Origin: Staphylococcus roterodami
GTDB taxonomy: Bacteria; Bacillota; Bacilli; Staphylococcales; Staphylococcaceae
Assembly: GCA_022493055.1 (NCBI GenBank)
Contig: CP092781.1
Span: forward strand, 310,001 to 374,000
Length of the DNA: 64,000 nt
Direction of reading: 5' to 3'
The position numbers and the translations under genes are program-made. A model generated the notes under the pieces. It made no database searches. It was not told the origin of the DNA and saw nothing but the letters and a program-made list of their open reading frames with translations. Positions 18,493-27,442 of the stretch are shown in pieces (positions within the stretch are counted from its first letter, which is position 1; every line of letters starts with the position of its first letter).

Positions 18493-19296
18493 ATGAAGAC
18501 GTTGAAGACAAATGAAGAACGATTAGAATATTTAATCGATTATATGTGGCGAGAACGAAATGACAATAATGAATTAGAGATGCCAACATCATTTGAAGCA
18601 ATGTGGGAATTATATCGAGGTTTAGCTAATGTAAGACCAGCCTTACCTGTTAGTGAGACATATTTAGCCGTTCAAGATGCGTTGTTAAGTGATTTGAACC
18701 GCCAACATGTTATGGATGTAAATGATTTGAAGCCGATAAAAGGAGACAATATCTTTGTTTGGCAAGGTGATATTACCACATTGAAGATTGATGCGATTGT
18801 AAACGCGGCGAATAGTCGCTTTTTAGGGTGTATGCAAGCAAATCATGATTGTATTGATAATATTATTCATACAAAAGCGGGTGTCCAAGTTCGATTAGAT
18901 TGTGCAGATATTATTCGACAGCAAGGGCGCAAAGAAAGTGTTGGTAACGCTAAAATGACGCGTGCATACAATTTGTCTGCAAAGTATATTGTGCATACGG
19001 TAGGGCCTCAAATACGTCGATTGCCTGTTTCAAAGATGAATCAGGACTTGTTAGCTAAATGCTATTTGAGTTGTCTTAAATTGGCAGATCAACAAAGTTT
19101 AAATCATATAGCATTTTGTTGTATTTCAACAGGCGTTTTTGCTTTTCCTCAAGATGAAGCAGCTGAAATCGCAATTCGAACAGTACAACAATACCTTGCT
19201 GATACAAATTCAAAATTAAAAGTCGTATTTAATGTATTTACAGAGAAGGATTTACAATTGTATGAGGAGGCATTTAATCGTGGTACAGAACAATGA
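18493..19296 (+). CDS. Zinc-dependent macrodomain protein, protein-ADP-ribosylhydrolase
   Basis: 267 residues. An N-terminal helical region (about 1-75) precedes a macrodomain (about 85-260). [20 protein letters not shown] contains the ADP-ribose loop NAAN and the Cys/His set (C, H, C) of zinc-containing macrodomains. STGVFAFP is the second phosphate loop. SauMacro-type enzymes reverse SirTM ADP-ribosylation of GcvH-L. The start abuts the GcvH-L stop, with GGAGG inside the previous gene. The 3' end overlaps sirTM. Confidence 0.94.
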   Translation: MKTLKTNEERLEYLIDYMWRERNDNNELEMPTSFEAMWELYRGLANVRPALPVSETYLAVQDALLSDLNRQHVMDVNDLKPIKGDNIFVWQGDITTLKIDAIVNAANSRFLGCMQANHDCIDNIIHTKAGVQVRLDCADIIRQQGRKESVGNAKMTRAYNLSAKYIVHTVGPQIRRLPVSKMNQDLLAKCYLSCLKLADQQSLNHIAFCCISTGVFAFPQDEAAEIAIRTVQQYLADTNSKLKVVFNVFTEKDLQLYEEAFNRGTEQ

Positions 19297-20227
19297 ATGG
19301 AAAGCGATGTCTCTTATTACAAATGAAAATACAACACAGACGGATATATTACGTACTGCAATTGAGGAAGCGGAGGCAATAGTCATTGGCATTGGTGCGG
19401 GCATGTCTGCATCGGACGGCTTTACATATGTTGGGGAACGCTTTACAAAAAATTTCCCTGACTTTATTGAAAAGTATCGTTTCTTTGATATGTTGCAAGC
19501 GAGTTTGCATCCGTACGGAAGTTGGCAAGAATATTGGGCATTTGAGAGTCGATTTATCAAATTAAACTATTTAGATCAACCTGTAGGTCAGTCTTACCTC
19601 GCTTTAAAAGCACTAATGAAAGATAAAAAATATCACATCATAACTACAAATGCAGATAATGCTTTTGAGGTTGCTGATTATGATATGACTCATGTATTTC
19701 ATATACAAGGAGAGTATATTTTGCAGCAATGTAGTCAGCATTGCCACGCGCGAACATATCGTAATGATGACTTAATTCGTGAAATGGTAGTGGCACAACA
19801 AGACATGCGTATTCCTTGGGATATGATTCCAAGATGTCCAAAATGTGATGCTCCAATGGAAGTTAATAAACGTAAAGCAGAAGTTGGCATGGTTGAAGAT
19901 GCAGATTTTCAGGCACAATTACAACGTTATAATACATTTCTAGAGCAACATCAAGATGATAAAGTATTGTATTTGGAAATTGGAATTGGTTATACAACGC
20001 CACAGTTTGTGAAACATCCGTTTCAGCGTATGACGCGTAAAAATGAAAATGCACTTTATATGACGATGAATAAAAAAGCTTATCGTATTCCAAAATCGAT
20101 TCAAGATCGTACAATTCATTTAACCGACGATATTTCAACGTTAATTACAACAGAACTCCAGAACGACAGCATAACGAAAAATAACAACATAGGAGAAACA
20201 GAAGATGTACTTAATAGAACCGATTAG
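19280..20227 (+). CDS. sirTM: Class M sirtuin, protein ADP-ribosyltransferase (SirTM)
   Basis: 315 residues. [14 protein letters not shown] is the sirtuin NAD-binding loop of the M class, and TTNADN replaces the QNID motif of deacetylase sirtuins. Two Cys pairs (QQCSQHC region and PRCPKCDAP) form the zinc ribbon. Class M sirtuins transfer ADP-ribose to lipoylated GcvH-L. The frame is open further upstream, but the GTG at 19280 has AGGAGG nine bases before it and gives the family's size. It then overlaps the macrodomain stop by 17 bases. The last 23 bases overlap lplA2. Confidence 0.92.
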   Translation: MVQNNEWKAMSLITNENTTQTDILRTAIEEAEAIVIGIGAGMSASDGFTYVGERFTKNFPDFIEKYRFFDMLQASLHPYGSWQEYWAFESRFIKLNYLDQPVGQSYLALKALMKDKKYHIITTNADNAFEVADYDMTHVFHIQGEYILQQCSQHCHARTYRNDDLIREMVVAQQDMRIPWDMIPRCPKCDAPMEVNKRKAEVGMVEDADFQAQLQRYNTFLEQHQDDKVLYLEIGIGYTTPQFVKHPFQRMTRKNENALYMTMNKKAYRIPKSIQDRTIHLTDDISTLITTELQNDSITKNNNIGETEDVLNRTD

Positions 20228-21227
20228 AAATGGTGAATATATTACTGATGGTGCGATTGCACTCGCCATGCAAGTGTATGTTAATCAGAATATCTTTTTA
20301 GGTGAAGATATTTTATTCCCTTATTATTGTGATCCAAAAGTGGAAATTGGTCGTTTTCAAAATACTGCTATAGAAGTGAATCAAGATTATATAGATGAAC
20401 ACCACATTCAAGTAGTTCGTAGAGATACTGGTGGTGGTGCTGTATATGTTGATAAAGGTGCCGTCAATATGTGTTGTATTTTAGAACAAGATACATCGAT
20501 TTATGGTGATTTTCAACGATTTTATCAGCCGGCAATAAAGGCATTGCATACATTAGGCGCAACAGATGTGATACAGAGTGGCAGAAATGATTTAACACTG
20601 AACGGTAAAAAAGTATCAGGTGCAGCAATGACATTAATGAATAATCGTATTTATGGCGGTTATTCTTTATTACTTGATGTCAATTATGAGGCGATGGATA
20701 AGGTGTTAAAACCAAATCGTAAAAAGATTGCATCGAAAGGTATTAAATCAGTAAGAGCACGCGTTGGTCATCTGCGAGAGGCGCTTGATGAAACCTATCG
20801 TGATATAACAATTGAAGCATTCAAAAATTTAATGGTGACACAGATTTTGGGAATCAATGATATTAAAGAGGCAAAACGATATGAATTAACGGATGCAGAT
20901 TGGGAAGCGATTGATGAATTAGCTGATAAAAAGTATAAAAATTGGGATTGGAATTATGGCAAGTCACCTAAATATGAATACAATCGAAGTGAAAGATTAT
21001 CTTCAGGTACAGTAGACATTACAATTTCTGTTGAACAAAATCGTATCGCAGATTGTCGTATTTATGGGGATTTCTTTGGACAAGGTGATATTAAAGATGT
21101 GGAACAAGTGTTACAAGGTACAAAAATGACAAGAGAAGATTTATTGCATCAATTAAATAATATAGACATTACTTATTATTTTGGGAAAGTGACAGCAGAA
21201 GCATTAGTAGATATGATTTTAAGTTAA
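20205..21227 (+). CDS. lplA2: Lipoate-protein ligase A-type enzyme (LplA2)
   Basis: 340 residues, biotin/lipoate ligase fold (about 1-230) plus the small C-terminal accessory domain. The family motifs [16 protein letters not shown] (lipoyl-AMP site), [18 protein letters not shown] (with the catalytic Lys of the NGKK turn) and GYSLLLDVN are clear. It attaches lipoate to GcvH-L with ATP, creating the target for SirTM. S. aureus also has LplA1 elsewhere; this operon-encoded copy is the second one. GGAGAAACAGAAG precedes the ATG within sirTM. Last gene of the operon. Confidence 0.93.
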   Translation: MYLIEPIRNGEYITDGAIALAMQVYVNQNIFLGEDILFPYYCDPKVEIGRFQNTAIEVNQDYIDEHHIQVVRRDTGGGAVYVDKGAVNMCCILEQDTSIYGDFQRFYQPAIKALHTLGATDVIQSGRNDLTLNGKKVSGAAMTLMNNRIYGGYSLLLDVNYEAMDKVLKPNRKKIASKGIKSVRARVGHLREALDETYRDITIEAFKNLMVTQILGINDIKEAKRYELTDADWEAIDELADKKYKNWDWNYGKSPKYEYNRSERLSSGTVDITISVEQNRIADCRIYGDFFGQGDIKDVEQVLQGTKMTREDLLHQLNNIDITYYFGKVTAEALVDMILS

Positions 21228-21540
21228 TATTGGTATTTTATGTATGCTGAATCATTGGAAGTGTTTGCTTGTTATTGAAAAGGTGACAATAGTGTGTGGG
21301 TGAAGGTTGAACATATGAGTGGAAATTATTGCCTTTAACTATTCAAAGTATGATATTTATATGGTTTTTGTTTCTAAATGATTGGGTATTTGAAAATAGA
21401 TGACTTTAATATTTTAAGGAATATAACGATGTTTACTTTTATAATTCATATAGAATATTAAGCAATATAAGTCTGTTGATATATACAAAAATTTAATGAC
21501 TGTTATAATGGATAATCAATAGAGACAAAGAGGAGATTAT
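21228..21540. other. Noncoding gap after lplA2, promoter of the epimerase gene
   Basis: 313 bases without a supportable gene. An extended -10 promoter (TG-T-TATAAT, 21501-21509) lies about 30 bases before the epimerase start; there is no good -35. I find no clear hairpin terminator for lplA2 here. Confidence 0.45.
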
Positions 21541-22569
21541 ATGATGAATAATAAAGTGTTGGTAACAGGTGGTACTGGTTTTGTTGGTATGCGTATTATT
21601 TCGCGATTATTAGAACAAGGTTATGACGTACAAACAACGATACGTGATTTAAGTAAAGCTGATAAAGTAATTAAAACGATGCAAGACAATGGTATTTCAA
21701 CAGATAAACTTGCATTTGTTGAAGCGGATTTATCACAAGATGAACATTGGGATGAAGCAATGAAAGATTGCAAGTATGTCTTGAGTGTTGCATCTCCGGT
21801 GTTTTTCGGTAAAACAGACGATGCAGAAGTGATGGCGAAGCCTGCAATTGAAGGTATACAACGTATTTTGAGAGCGGCACAACATGCGGGTGTTAAACGT
21901 GTGGTAATGACTGCAAACTTTGGTGCAGTTGGTTTTAGTAATAAAGATAAAAATTCAATCACAAATGAAAGTTACTGGACAAATCAAGATGAACCAGGCT
22001 TATCAGTATATGAAAAATCAAAATTATTAGCTGAAAAGGCAGCATGGAATTTTGTTGAGAATGAAAATACGACAGTAGAATTTGCCACAATAAATCCAGT
22101 TGCTATTTTCGGTCCATCATTAGATGCGCATGTTTCAGGAAGTTTCCATTTGTTGGAAAATTTATTAAATGGTTCAATGAAACGCGTGCCGCAAATTCCA
22201 TTGAATGTTGTTGATGTCAGAGACGTAGCTGAACTGCACATTTTGGCAATGACAAATGAACAGGCTAATGGCAAGCGATTTATTGCTACGGCTGATGGAC
22301 AAATTAATTTGTTGGAAATTGCAAAATTAATTAAAGAAAAGCGACCTGAAATAGCTCAAAAAGTTTCTACTAAAAAATTACCAGACTTTATTTTGAGTCT
22401 AGGTGCTAAATTTAATCATCAAGCTAAAGAAGGTAAACTTTTATTAGATATGAATCGAAATGTAAGTAACGAACGTGCAAAAACACTTCTTGGTTGGGAA
22501 CCGATTGCTACTCAAGAAGAAGCTGTTTTAGCAGCTGTCGATAGTATGGCTAAGTATCATTTAATATAA
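21541..22569 (+). CDS. NAD(P)-dependent epimerase/dihydroflavonol-4-reductase-like protein
   Basis: 342 residues of the extended short-chain dehydrogenase superfamily. VLVTGGTGFVGMRIISRLL is the N-terminal TGxxGxxG Rossmann motif. SVYEKSKLLAEKAAW carries the catalytic YxxxK, and the upstream MTANFGAVGF lies where the catalytic Ser is expected. NPVAIFGPSLDA follows. The substrate is unknown; related proteins reduce aldehydes or ketones. GAGGAGATTAT lies just upstream of the double ATG at 21541/21544. It stands alone before a bidirectional terminator. Confidence 0.85.
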   Translation: MMNNKVLVTGGTGFVGMRIISRLLEQGYDVQTTIRDLSKADKVIKTMQDNGISTDKLAFVEADLSQDEHWDEAMKDCKYVLSVASPVFFGKTDDAEVMAKPAIEGIQRILRAAQHAGVKRVVMTANFGAVGFSNKDKNSITNESYWTNQDEPGLSVYEKSKLLAEKAAWNFVENENTTVEFATINPVAIFGPSLDAHVSGSFHLLENLLNGSMKRVPQIPLNVVDVRDVAELHILAMTNEQANGKRFIATADGQINLLEIAKLIKEKRPEIAQKVSTKKLPDFILSLGAKFNHQAKEGKLLLDMNRNVSNERAKTLLGWEPIATQEEAVLAAVDSMAKYHLI

Positions 22570-22573
22570 TACA

Positions 22574-22646
22574 AAACACCGTCCAAAAATAAGTGACATG
22601 CCTTTTGATAGAAGGAAAGTACACTCAACTTGTGACGGTGTTTTTG
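22574..22646. terminator. Bidirectional terminator between the epimerase gene and ulaA
   Basis: AACACCGTC (22575-22583) pairs with GACGGTGTT (22634-22642), followed by TTTTGTTT; A-rich on the left, so it can also serve ulaA on the minus strand. Confidence 0.75.
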
Positions 22647-22654
22647 TTTATATA

Positions 22655-24001
22655 TTATTGTTGTGCTTTTTGACGACCTTTTAATAAAATCGCTGTAGCT
22701 CCTACGATGATAATAAATAGAACAGCACCAAATAATCCCATATATTTTACTGCGTTACCAAATACAATACCGACAGCTAAAAAGTCTGTATCGGAGAATG
22801 TTGTTGCTGCACCACCTAACTCACCTAAAAATGGTAAGAATAATAAAGGTAAGAATGTAATCAGGATACCATTAAGAGCAGCTCCTGCAACCGCCCCTTT
22901 AATACCGCCTCTTGCGTTACCGAAGACTGCGGCAGTTGCACCTAAGAAGAAGTGTGCCACAACGCCTGGTAAAATAACGACGCCACCAAATAAGAATAAG
23001 ATAAACATACCGATGACACCTGTAATAAAGCTGACAAAGAACCCGATTAACACAGCGTTTTGTGCATAAGGGAATACAATAGGGCAGTCTAACGCAGGTT
23101 TAGAATTTGGTACAAGTTTTTCAGAGATACCTTTAAATGCTGGAACGATTTCAGCTAAGATTAATCGCACACCTGTTAAAATGATAAATACACCAGCGGC
23201 AAATGTGACACCTTGAATTAATGAAAAGACAATAAAGTTTTGTCCGTTACTAATTGATTGGTGTACATAACTGACACCTGCAAACAAACAGGCAATGAAA
23301 TAAAGTAATGCCATTGTAATAGAAATACTAATTGTGCTTTCTCGTAAAAAACTTAATCCTTTTGGAAATTTAATATCTTCTGTTGATTTAGACTTCCCTT
23401 CAAATAATTGACCTATGGCACCTGCAGCAAAGTAACTGATTGAACCGAAATGCCCTAATGCTACTTGATCATTGCCAGTAATTTTACGCATCGTAGGTTG
23501 GAGTAGTGCAGGTAAGACTGCCATGATTAATCCTAATACAAGTGCGCCGATAACAATCGTTAGCCATCCCTTAATATGACTCACTGTTAAAATAATTGCT
23601 AAAAATGCTGCCATGTAAAATGTATGGTGTCCTGTTAAAAAGATATATTTTAAGTTAGTAAAACGTGCAATTAAGATATTTACTATCATGCCGCAGACCA
23701 TAATCAGTGCGGCTGTTGTTCCAAAATCTTTTAAGGCAAGTGAAACGATGGCTTCATTATTTGGAACAATGCCTTGAACACCGAAAGCATGCTGGAATAT
23801 TTTTCCAAATGGTTCAAGTGAACGAACAACTACGTCGGCACCGGCACTTAAAATTAAGAATCCCAATATTGTTTTAATGGTACCTGAAGTAATCGTAGCG
23901 GCAGGTTTTTTCTGGACAATTAAACCAATAAAAGCAATCAGGGCAACAAGAATTGCTGGTTGGCTTAAAATATCGACAATGAAATTAAGGATTGATTGCA
24001 T
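22655..24001 (-). CDS. ulaA: PTS ascorbate-type transporter IIC subunit
   Basis: 448 residues, about eleven membrane segments, PTS-AG superfamily (UlaA/SgaT). QKKPAATITSGTIKTILGFLILSAGADVVV and the ILTVSHIKGWLTIV / LGHFGSISYFAAGAIGQ segments match the family. It imports and, with UlaB/UlaC, phosphorylates its sugar, ascorbate in E. coli; the staphylococcal substrate is not proven. It starts 15 bases after ulaB with AAGGAGG before the ATG. Last gene of the regulator-ulaC-ulaB-ulaA operon. Confidence 0.92.
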   Translation of the reverse strand: MQSILNFIVDILSQPAILVALIAFIGLIVQKKPAATITSGTIKTILGFLILSAGADVVVRSLEPFGKIFQHAFGVQGIVPNNEAIVSLALKDFGTTAALIMVCGMIVNILIARFTNLKYIFLTGHHTFYMAAFLAIILTVSHIKGWLTIVIGALVLGLIMAVLPALLQPTMRKITGNDQVALGHFGSISYFAAGAIGQLFEGKSKSTEDIKFPKGLSFLRESTISISITMALLYFIACLFAGVSYVHQSISNGQNFIVFSLIQGVTFAAGVFIILTGVRLILAEIVPAFKGISEKLVPNSKPALDCPIVFPYAQNAVLIGFFVSFITGVIGMFILFLFGGVVILPGVVAHFFLGATAAVFGNARGGIKGAVAGAALNGILITFLPLLFLPFLGELGGAATTFSDTDFLAVGIVFGNAVKYMGLFGAVLFIIIVGATAILLKGRQKAQQ

Positions 24002-24015
24002 AAGTCTAACCTCCT

Positions 24016-24300
24016 TTAAATAATGTTAAGTTGTTGTAATTTTTCTTCAAGCTTTTGCTGCAATTCTGCTTTGTCTAAAATGTTATCAAGGATTAAGACT
24101 TCGCCTAGACGTTCGGCATTTTCAGCTAAATCTCTACCACAAATAAATAAGTCTGCCATTTCTGGACTAGCCGTCATAATGTCACTGTGCTCAACTTCTA
24201 TATCAGATGGTGCATTAAGTTGTTTCAATGCTTCTTGTGCATTCATTTCTACCATAAAACTACTACCTAAGCCGTGGCCACATACTACTAAAATTTTCAT
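24016..24300 (-). CDS. ulaB: PTS ascorbate-type IIB subunit
   Basis: 94 residues with the small Rossmann-like IIB fold. KILVVCGHGLGSSFM carries the phosphorylated Cys in the P-loop near residue 7. It passes phosphate from UlaC to the sugar. The ATG at 24300 is chosen because AAAGGAG is 10 bases upstream; the other in-frame ATG at 24309 has only one base between it and GGAG. It nearly overlaps the ulaC stop (24302-24304). Confidence 0.92.
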   Translation of the reverse strand: MKILVVCGHGLGSSFMVEMNAQEALKQLNAPSDIEVEHSDIMTASPEMADLFICGRDLAENAERLGEVLILDNILDKAELQQKLEEKLQQLNII

Positions 24301-24301
24301 A

Positions 24302-24745
24302 TTAATCATGCTCCTTTAAAATAGTTGTAATTTCTTGTGCATTTTTTGCATTTAATAATTGCTGGACTGTTTGATTATCACCTAATAGTGTTGCTAAATT
24401 TTGCAATATAGATAAGTGTGAATGATTGTCGATGGCACTTAATACGAATATGAGAGATGCATAATGATTTTCATCGCAAAACGCCACGTGTTGATTCAAC
24501 TTTAATAGACTTAATCCAACTTGATGCACGTTATTATTGGGGCGTGCATGTGCAATTGCAATTTCAGGTGCGATAACGATGTATGGTCCTAATTCATTTA
24601 CACTTTCAATCATTGCTTCAACATAACCTTGTTCAATAACTTGTTCTTGTAATAAAGGTTGCGAAGCTACAGTAATGGCTTCATGCCAATTATTGACTTG
24701 TTCTTTTACAATGATCCGTGTTGTGGTCAAAATGTCTAATGCCAC
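24302..24745 (-). CDS. ulaC: PTS IIA subunit, mannitol/fructose (PTS_EIIA_2) type
   Basis: 147 residues. The phosphorylated His is in IVIAPEIAIAHARPNN (AIAHARP, about residue 80), the signature of EIIA type 2. It receives phosphate from HPr. Starts at GTG with GGAGG upstream, four bases after the regulator gene. Its sequence resembles the C-terminal IIA-like domain of the regulator encoded just upstream. Confidence 0.92.
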   Translation of the reverse strand: MALDILTTTRIIVKEQVNNWHEAITVASQPLLQEQVIEQGYVEAMIESVNELGPYIVIAPEIAIAHARPNNNVHQVGLSLLKLNQHVAFCDENHYASLIFVLSAIDNHSHLSILQNLATLLGDNQTVQQLLNAKNAQEITTILKEHD

Positions 24746-24749
24746 GATG

Positions 24750-26705
24750 TTAAACCTCCTTTGTCTTAGTTACAGCGATGTGTTGCTTAATTTTACAAAT
24801 TTTCCCATCTAAGAAATCTTGTCGAGATAAGTCGTTACTTAATAGTTCACTTAGTTGTCCTAGTGCTTTTAAATGTGCATTGGGATGATCCGTTGCCAAT
24901 GTAATCACAAGGTATACAGGATCATTTGCTTTGCTACCAAATTCAACACCTTCAGTAAAATAAGTTAATGAAAAGCCGACACCATTGTGTACATATTCAG
25001 TTCCAGCGTGAATTAGTGAAATGTGTGGACTAATCACCATATATGACCCGAATTGTTCAAATTGATTTAAAATTGCTTCTATATAATTGGGACCAACAAT
25101 ATTATCTTTTATTAAAGGTTGAACTGATACAGTAACTGCTTCATTAATTGATAGTGATTGTGTGTTTACACTGATACGGTGTTCGGGTAGTAAATCAGCT
25201 AATGACTTACCTTCAGTAGCCATTTTTATTACACGCTTTTCTCTAGCATCATTAATGAGTTGATTTAATTTTTGGCGTGATTGCTCATTGATGAACGGAT
25301 CGACGTTTATAACGGGTACTACTGAAATATCGCACGGTACGGTTGAAATCACATAGTCAATGTTATTTTGAATTAACTGCTTTTCATCTAACTGATAGAT
25401 AGAATAGGCGTCCCAAATATTAAATTCTGGATAAAGATGATTTAATTTTGATTTTAAAAGTTGAGATGTGCCAATACCTGATCCACAAAGTAAGACAACT
25501 TTAATCATTAATTGTTTATTTGTTGCGCCGCGTTCCATACTTGATGCAAAGTGAATTGCAATAAATGTTAATTCATCTTCATTGAAACTAATAGCTGTAT
25601 CTTTTTCTATCGTACTAATATGTTTGCTGATTGCATCGACAACTTGAGGATAGCGCTTATGCACTTCTTGTTTTAATGGATTAGCTTGTATCATATCGTA
25701 TTTAATTCGATGTATAGCTGGCTTTATATGTGTGAGCAAACTGGTATGCAGTTTATGGTCATTTGACATATCAATTCCTAATTCTTGGCTAACACAAGTG
25801 ATGAATTCTTGGATGTTTTCTGATAAAACATGTTGTTCATTTATATTGGTAGATATAGTACAATCAGTCATTTTTGAACCAAGTAAATGTAACGTGATGA
25901 AGATAATTTCAGATTCTGGAAATTTGACATTACAACTGCTTTCCAAGTTTTCTTTAATTTTTGAAGCTATAGCATACTGTTTAGTATGGCGCCATTTATC
26001 AATTTCTTTTGCAGGTATGGCAAATGAAAAGTTTTCGTTTAGTCGCTGAATCGCAATGAGTATATGATAAATTAAGCCATCAATGGCAGACTGTACTAGA
26101 TGATAATTTTCACGGTTTAATGTATTGATTATAGCTTGCCTTACAATTGCAATAGCTTGTGAATTGAAAATATCTGCTTCGATAAATGGCGCTGCTTGTT
26201 TCATGTATTGACGAATGAAATGAGCATATGCTTTTCGATATTGATCTTCTTCACCAACAATATTAAATCCTTTATTATGAATATAATTTAGTTTTAAATG
26301 ATAATGTGCTAATCGCTTTTGAATAATCTTAATGTCATCAGCAATGGTGCGACGAGAAACATTGACGTCATGGGCAAGCTGTTTTGTTGAAATTGGCTCA
26401 GATGTTTCGAATAATTTTAAAGCAATATGAGTCAGTCGTTCATCCTTTGAAAAATGAATTTGATTTGTTATGCGTTGTTCTAACTCATTTAAAAGTGTTG
26501 AATCATTAGTTATTATTTTAATGCCAGCTGCTTTATTGCGAATGACTTGATATTGGTATGTTTCTGCATATTGTTCGATGTACGATATATCATATTGAAT
26601 GGTACGTGGCGTTACACCAAGTTGGTCAGCGATATTGTTGATTGGGATAAACGTTTGTTCTTGAACTAAAAGATACAAAATTTCAATTTGTCTATGACTT
26701 AGCAA
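24750..26705 (-). CDS. BglG/MtlR-type PRD transcriptional regulator of the ula operon
   Basis: 651 residues. N-terminal HTH_11 winged helix (about 1-60: INNIADQLGVTPRTIQYDI), a second Mga-like HTH (about 85-135: TKQLAHDVNVSRRTIADDI), two PRD domains with regulatory His residues (about 180-395), an IIB-like domain with the Cys loop VVLLCGSGIGTSQLLKSK (about 405-490), and a C-terminal IIA-like domain (about 510-650, with SPHISLIHAGTE in place of the IIA His motif). Such proteins activate their PTS operon according to phosphorylation by HPr and the EII proteins. Starts at TTG with AGGAGG eight bases upstream. First gene of the operon; a near-consensus cre lies upstream (26729-26742). Confidence 0.9.
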   Translation of the reverse strand: MLSHRQIEILYLLVQEQTFIPINNIADQLGVTPRTIQYDISYIEQYAETYQYQVIRNKAAGIKIITNDSTLLNELEQRITNQIHFSKDERLTHIALKLFETSEPISTKQLAHDVNVSRRTIADDIKIIQKRLAHYHLKLNYIHNKGFNIVGEEDQYRKAYAHFIRQYMKQAAPFIEADIFNSQAIAIVRQAIINTLNRENYHLVQSAIDGLIYHILIAIQRLNENFSFAIPAKEIDKWRHTKQYAIASKIKENLESSCNVKFPESEIIFITLHLLGSKMTDCTISTNINEQHVLSENIQEFITCVSQELGIDMSNDHKLHTSLLTHIKPAIHRIKYDMIQANPLKQEVHKRYPQVVDAISKHISTIEKDTAISFNEDELTFIAIHFASSMERGATNKQLMIKVVLLCGSGIGTSQLLKSKLNHLYPEFNIWDAYSIYQLDEKQLIQNNIDYVISTVPCDISVVPVINVDPFINEQSRQKLNQLINDAREKRVIKMATEGKSLADLLPEHRISVNTQSLSINEAVTVSVQPLIKDNIVGPNYIEAILNQFEQFGSYMVISPHISLIHAGTEYVHNGVGFSLTYFTEGVEFGSKANDPVYLVITLATDHPNAHLKALGQLSELLSNDLSRQDFLDGKICKIKQHIAVTKTKEV

Positions 26706-26728
26706 CGTAATTTCCTCCTATGTATAAT

Positions 26729-26742
26729 TGTAAGCGATTACT
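26729..26742. promoter_or_regulatory. cre-like site upstream of the ula operon
   Basis: TGTAAGCGATTACT matches the cre consensus at all but the last position. It lies about 25 bases before the regulator start codon. Confidence 0.6.
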
Positions 26743-26852
26743 TAATTGCGTAGATATGCAATCTCTTTCATATTTTAATCCGAAAAATTGCATATCAAAA
26801 TGTTAAAATACTAGATTTTATGAAAACTTTTAAAATAAATTCTCAAATTTTG

Positions 26853-26881
26853 TTGACAATTAGAAATCATCGCTGTATATT
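26853..26881 (+). promoter_or_regulatory. mepR promoter
   Basis: TTGACA (26853-26858), a 17-base spacer and TATATT (26876-26881). The MepR operator follows immediately at the expected transcription start. Confidence 0.8.
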
Positions 26882-26883
26882 TA

Positions 26884-26897
26884 GTTAGACATCTAAC
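26884..26897. promoter_or_regulatory. MepR operator at mepR
   Basis: GTTAGAC-ATCTAAC, an inverted repeat containing the GTTAG/CTAAC half-sites known for MepR. It lies directly downstream of the -10 box, fitting autorepression. Confidence 0.75.
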
Positions 26898-26915
26898 GAA
26901 ATGGTGGTGCAATTC

Positions 26916-27335
26916 ATGGAGTACACTTATTCTTATTTATTTCGAATGATAAGTCACGAAATGAAACAAAAAGCAGATCAAAGACTTGAGCAATTTGATA
27001 TAACGAATGAACAAGGCCACACTTTAGGTTATCTTTATGCGCATCAGCAAGACGGACTTACGCAAAATGATATTGCTAAAGCATTGCAACGAACAGGGGC
27101 GACCGTAAGTAATTTACTGAAGAACCTTGAAAGGAAAAAGCTTATTTATCGTTACGTTGATGCACAAGATACGCGAAGAAAGAATATTGGATTGACAACT
27201 TCTGGTATTAAGCTTGTAGAAGCATTCACTTCGATATTTGATGAAATGGAACAAACGCTTGTATCACAGTTTTCTAAAGAAGAAAACGAACGCATGAAAG
27301 AAAATCTAACTAAAATGTTATCTAGTTTAAAATAA
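26916..27335 (+). CDS. mepR: MarR-family repressor of the mepRAB locus
   Basis: 139 residues, winged-helix MarR fold. DIAKALQRTGATVSNLLKNLERK is the recognition helix region and YVDAQDTRRKNIGLT the wing. MepR represses itself and mepA and is released by cationic drugs such as biocides and dyes. The frame opens at an ATG at 26901, but that codon is inside the putative ribosome binding site GGTGGTG and next to the operator. The ATG at 26916 gives the 139 residues of characterised MepR. A weak hairpin (27345-27372) separates it from mepA. Confidence 0.95.
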   Translation: MEYTYSYLFRMISHEMKQKADQRLEQFDITNEQGHTLGYLYAHQQDGLTQNDIAKALQRTGATVSNLLKNLERKKLIYRYVDAQDTRRKNIGLTTSGIKLVEAFTSIFDEMEQTLVSQFSKEENERMKENLTKMLSSLK

Positions 27336-27344
27336 ATGATAAAC

Positions 27345-27372
27345 GTGACTGGTAAAAATACAGTCGCTTTAT
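27345..27372 (+). terminator. Weak terminator or attenuator between mepR and mepA
   Basis: GTGACTG pairs with CAGTCGC (one G-U pair), followed by TTTATCTTT. The stem is short and the T-run broken, so read-through is likely. Confidence 0.45.
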
Positions 27373-27385
27373 CTTTGATGATATA

Positions 27386-27414
27386 GTTAGATATCTAATT
27401 ATTAGCGAACTAAT
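27386..27414. promoter_or_regulatory. Two MepR operators upstream of mepA
   Basis: GTTAGATATCTAAT (27386-27399) and ATTAGCGAACTAAT (27401-27414) are adjacent palindromes with GTTAG/ATTAG half-sites, one helical turn and a half apart, 30 to 55 bases before the mepA start. Tandem binding of MepR dimers at mepA is established; this arrangement matches it. Confidence 0.75.
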
Positions 27415-27442
27415 TATTATAAAGGACAAGGAGTATTGAACA

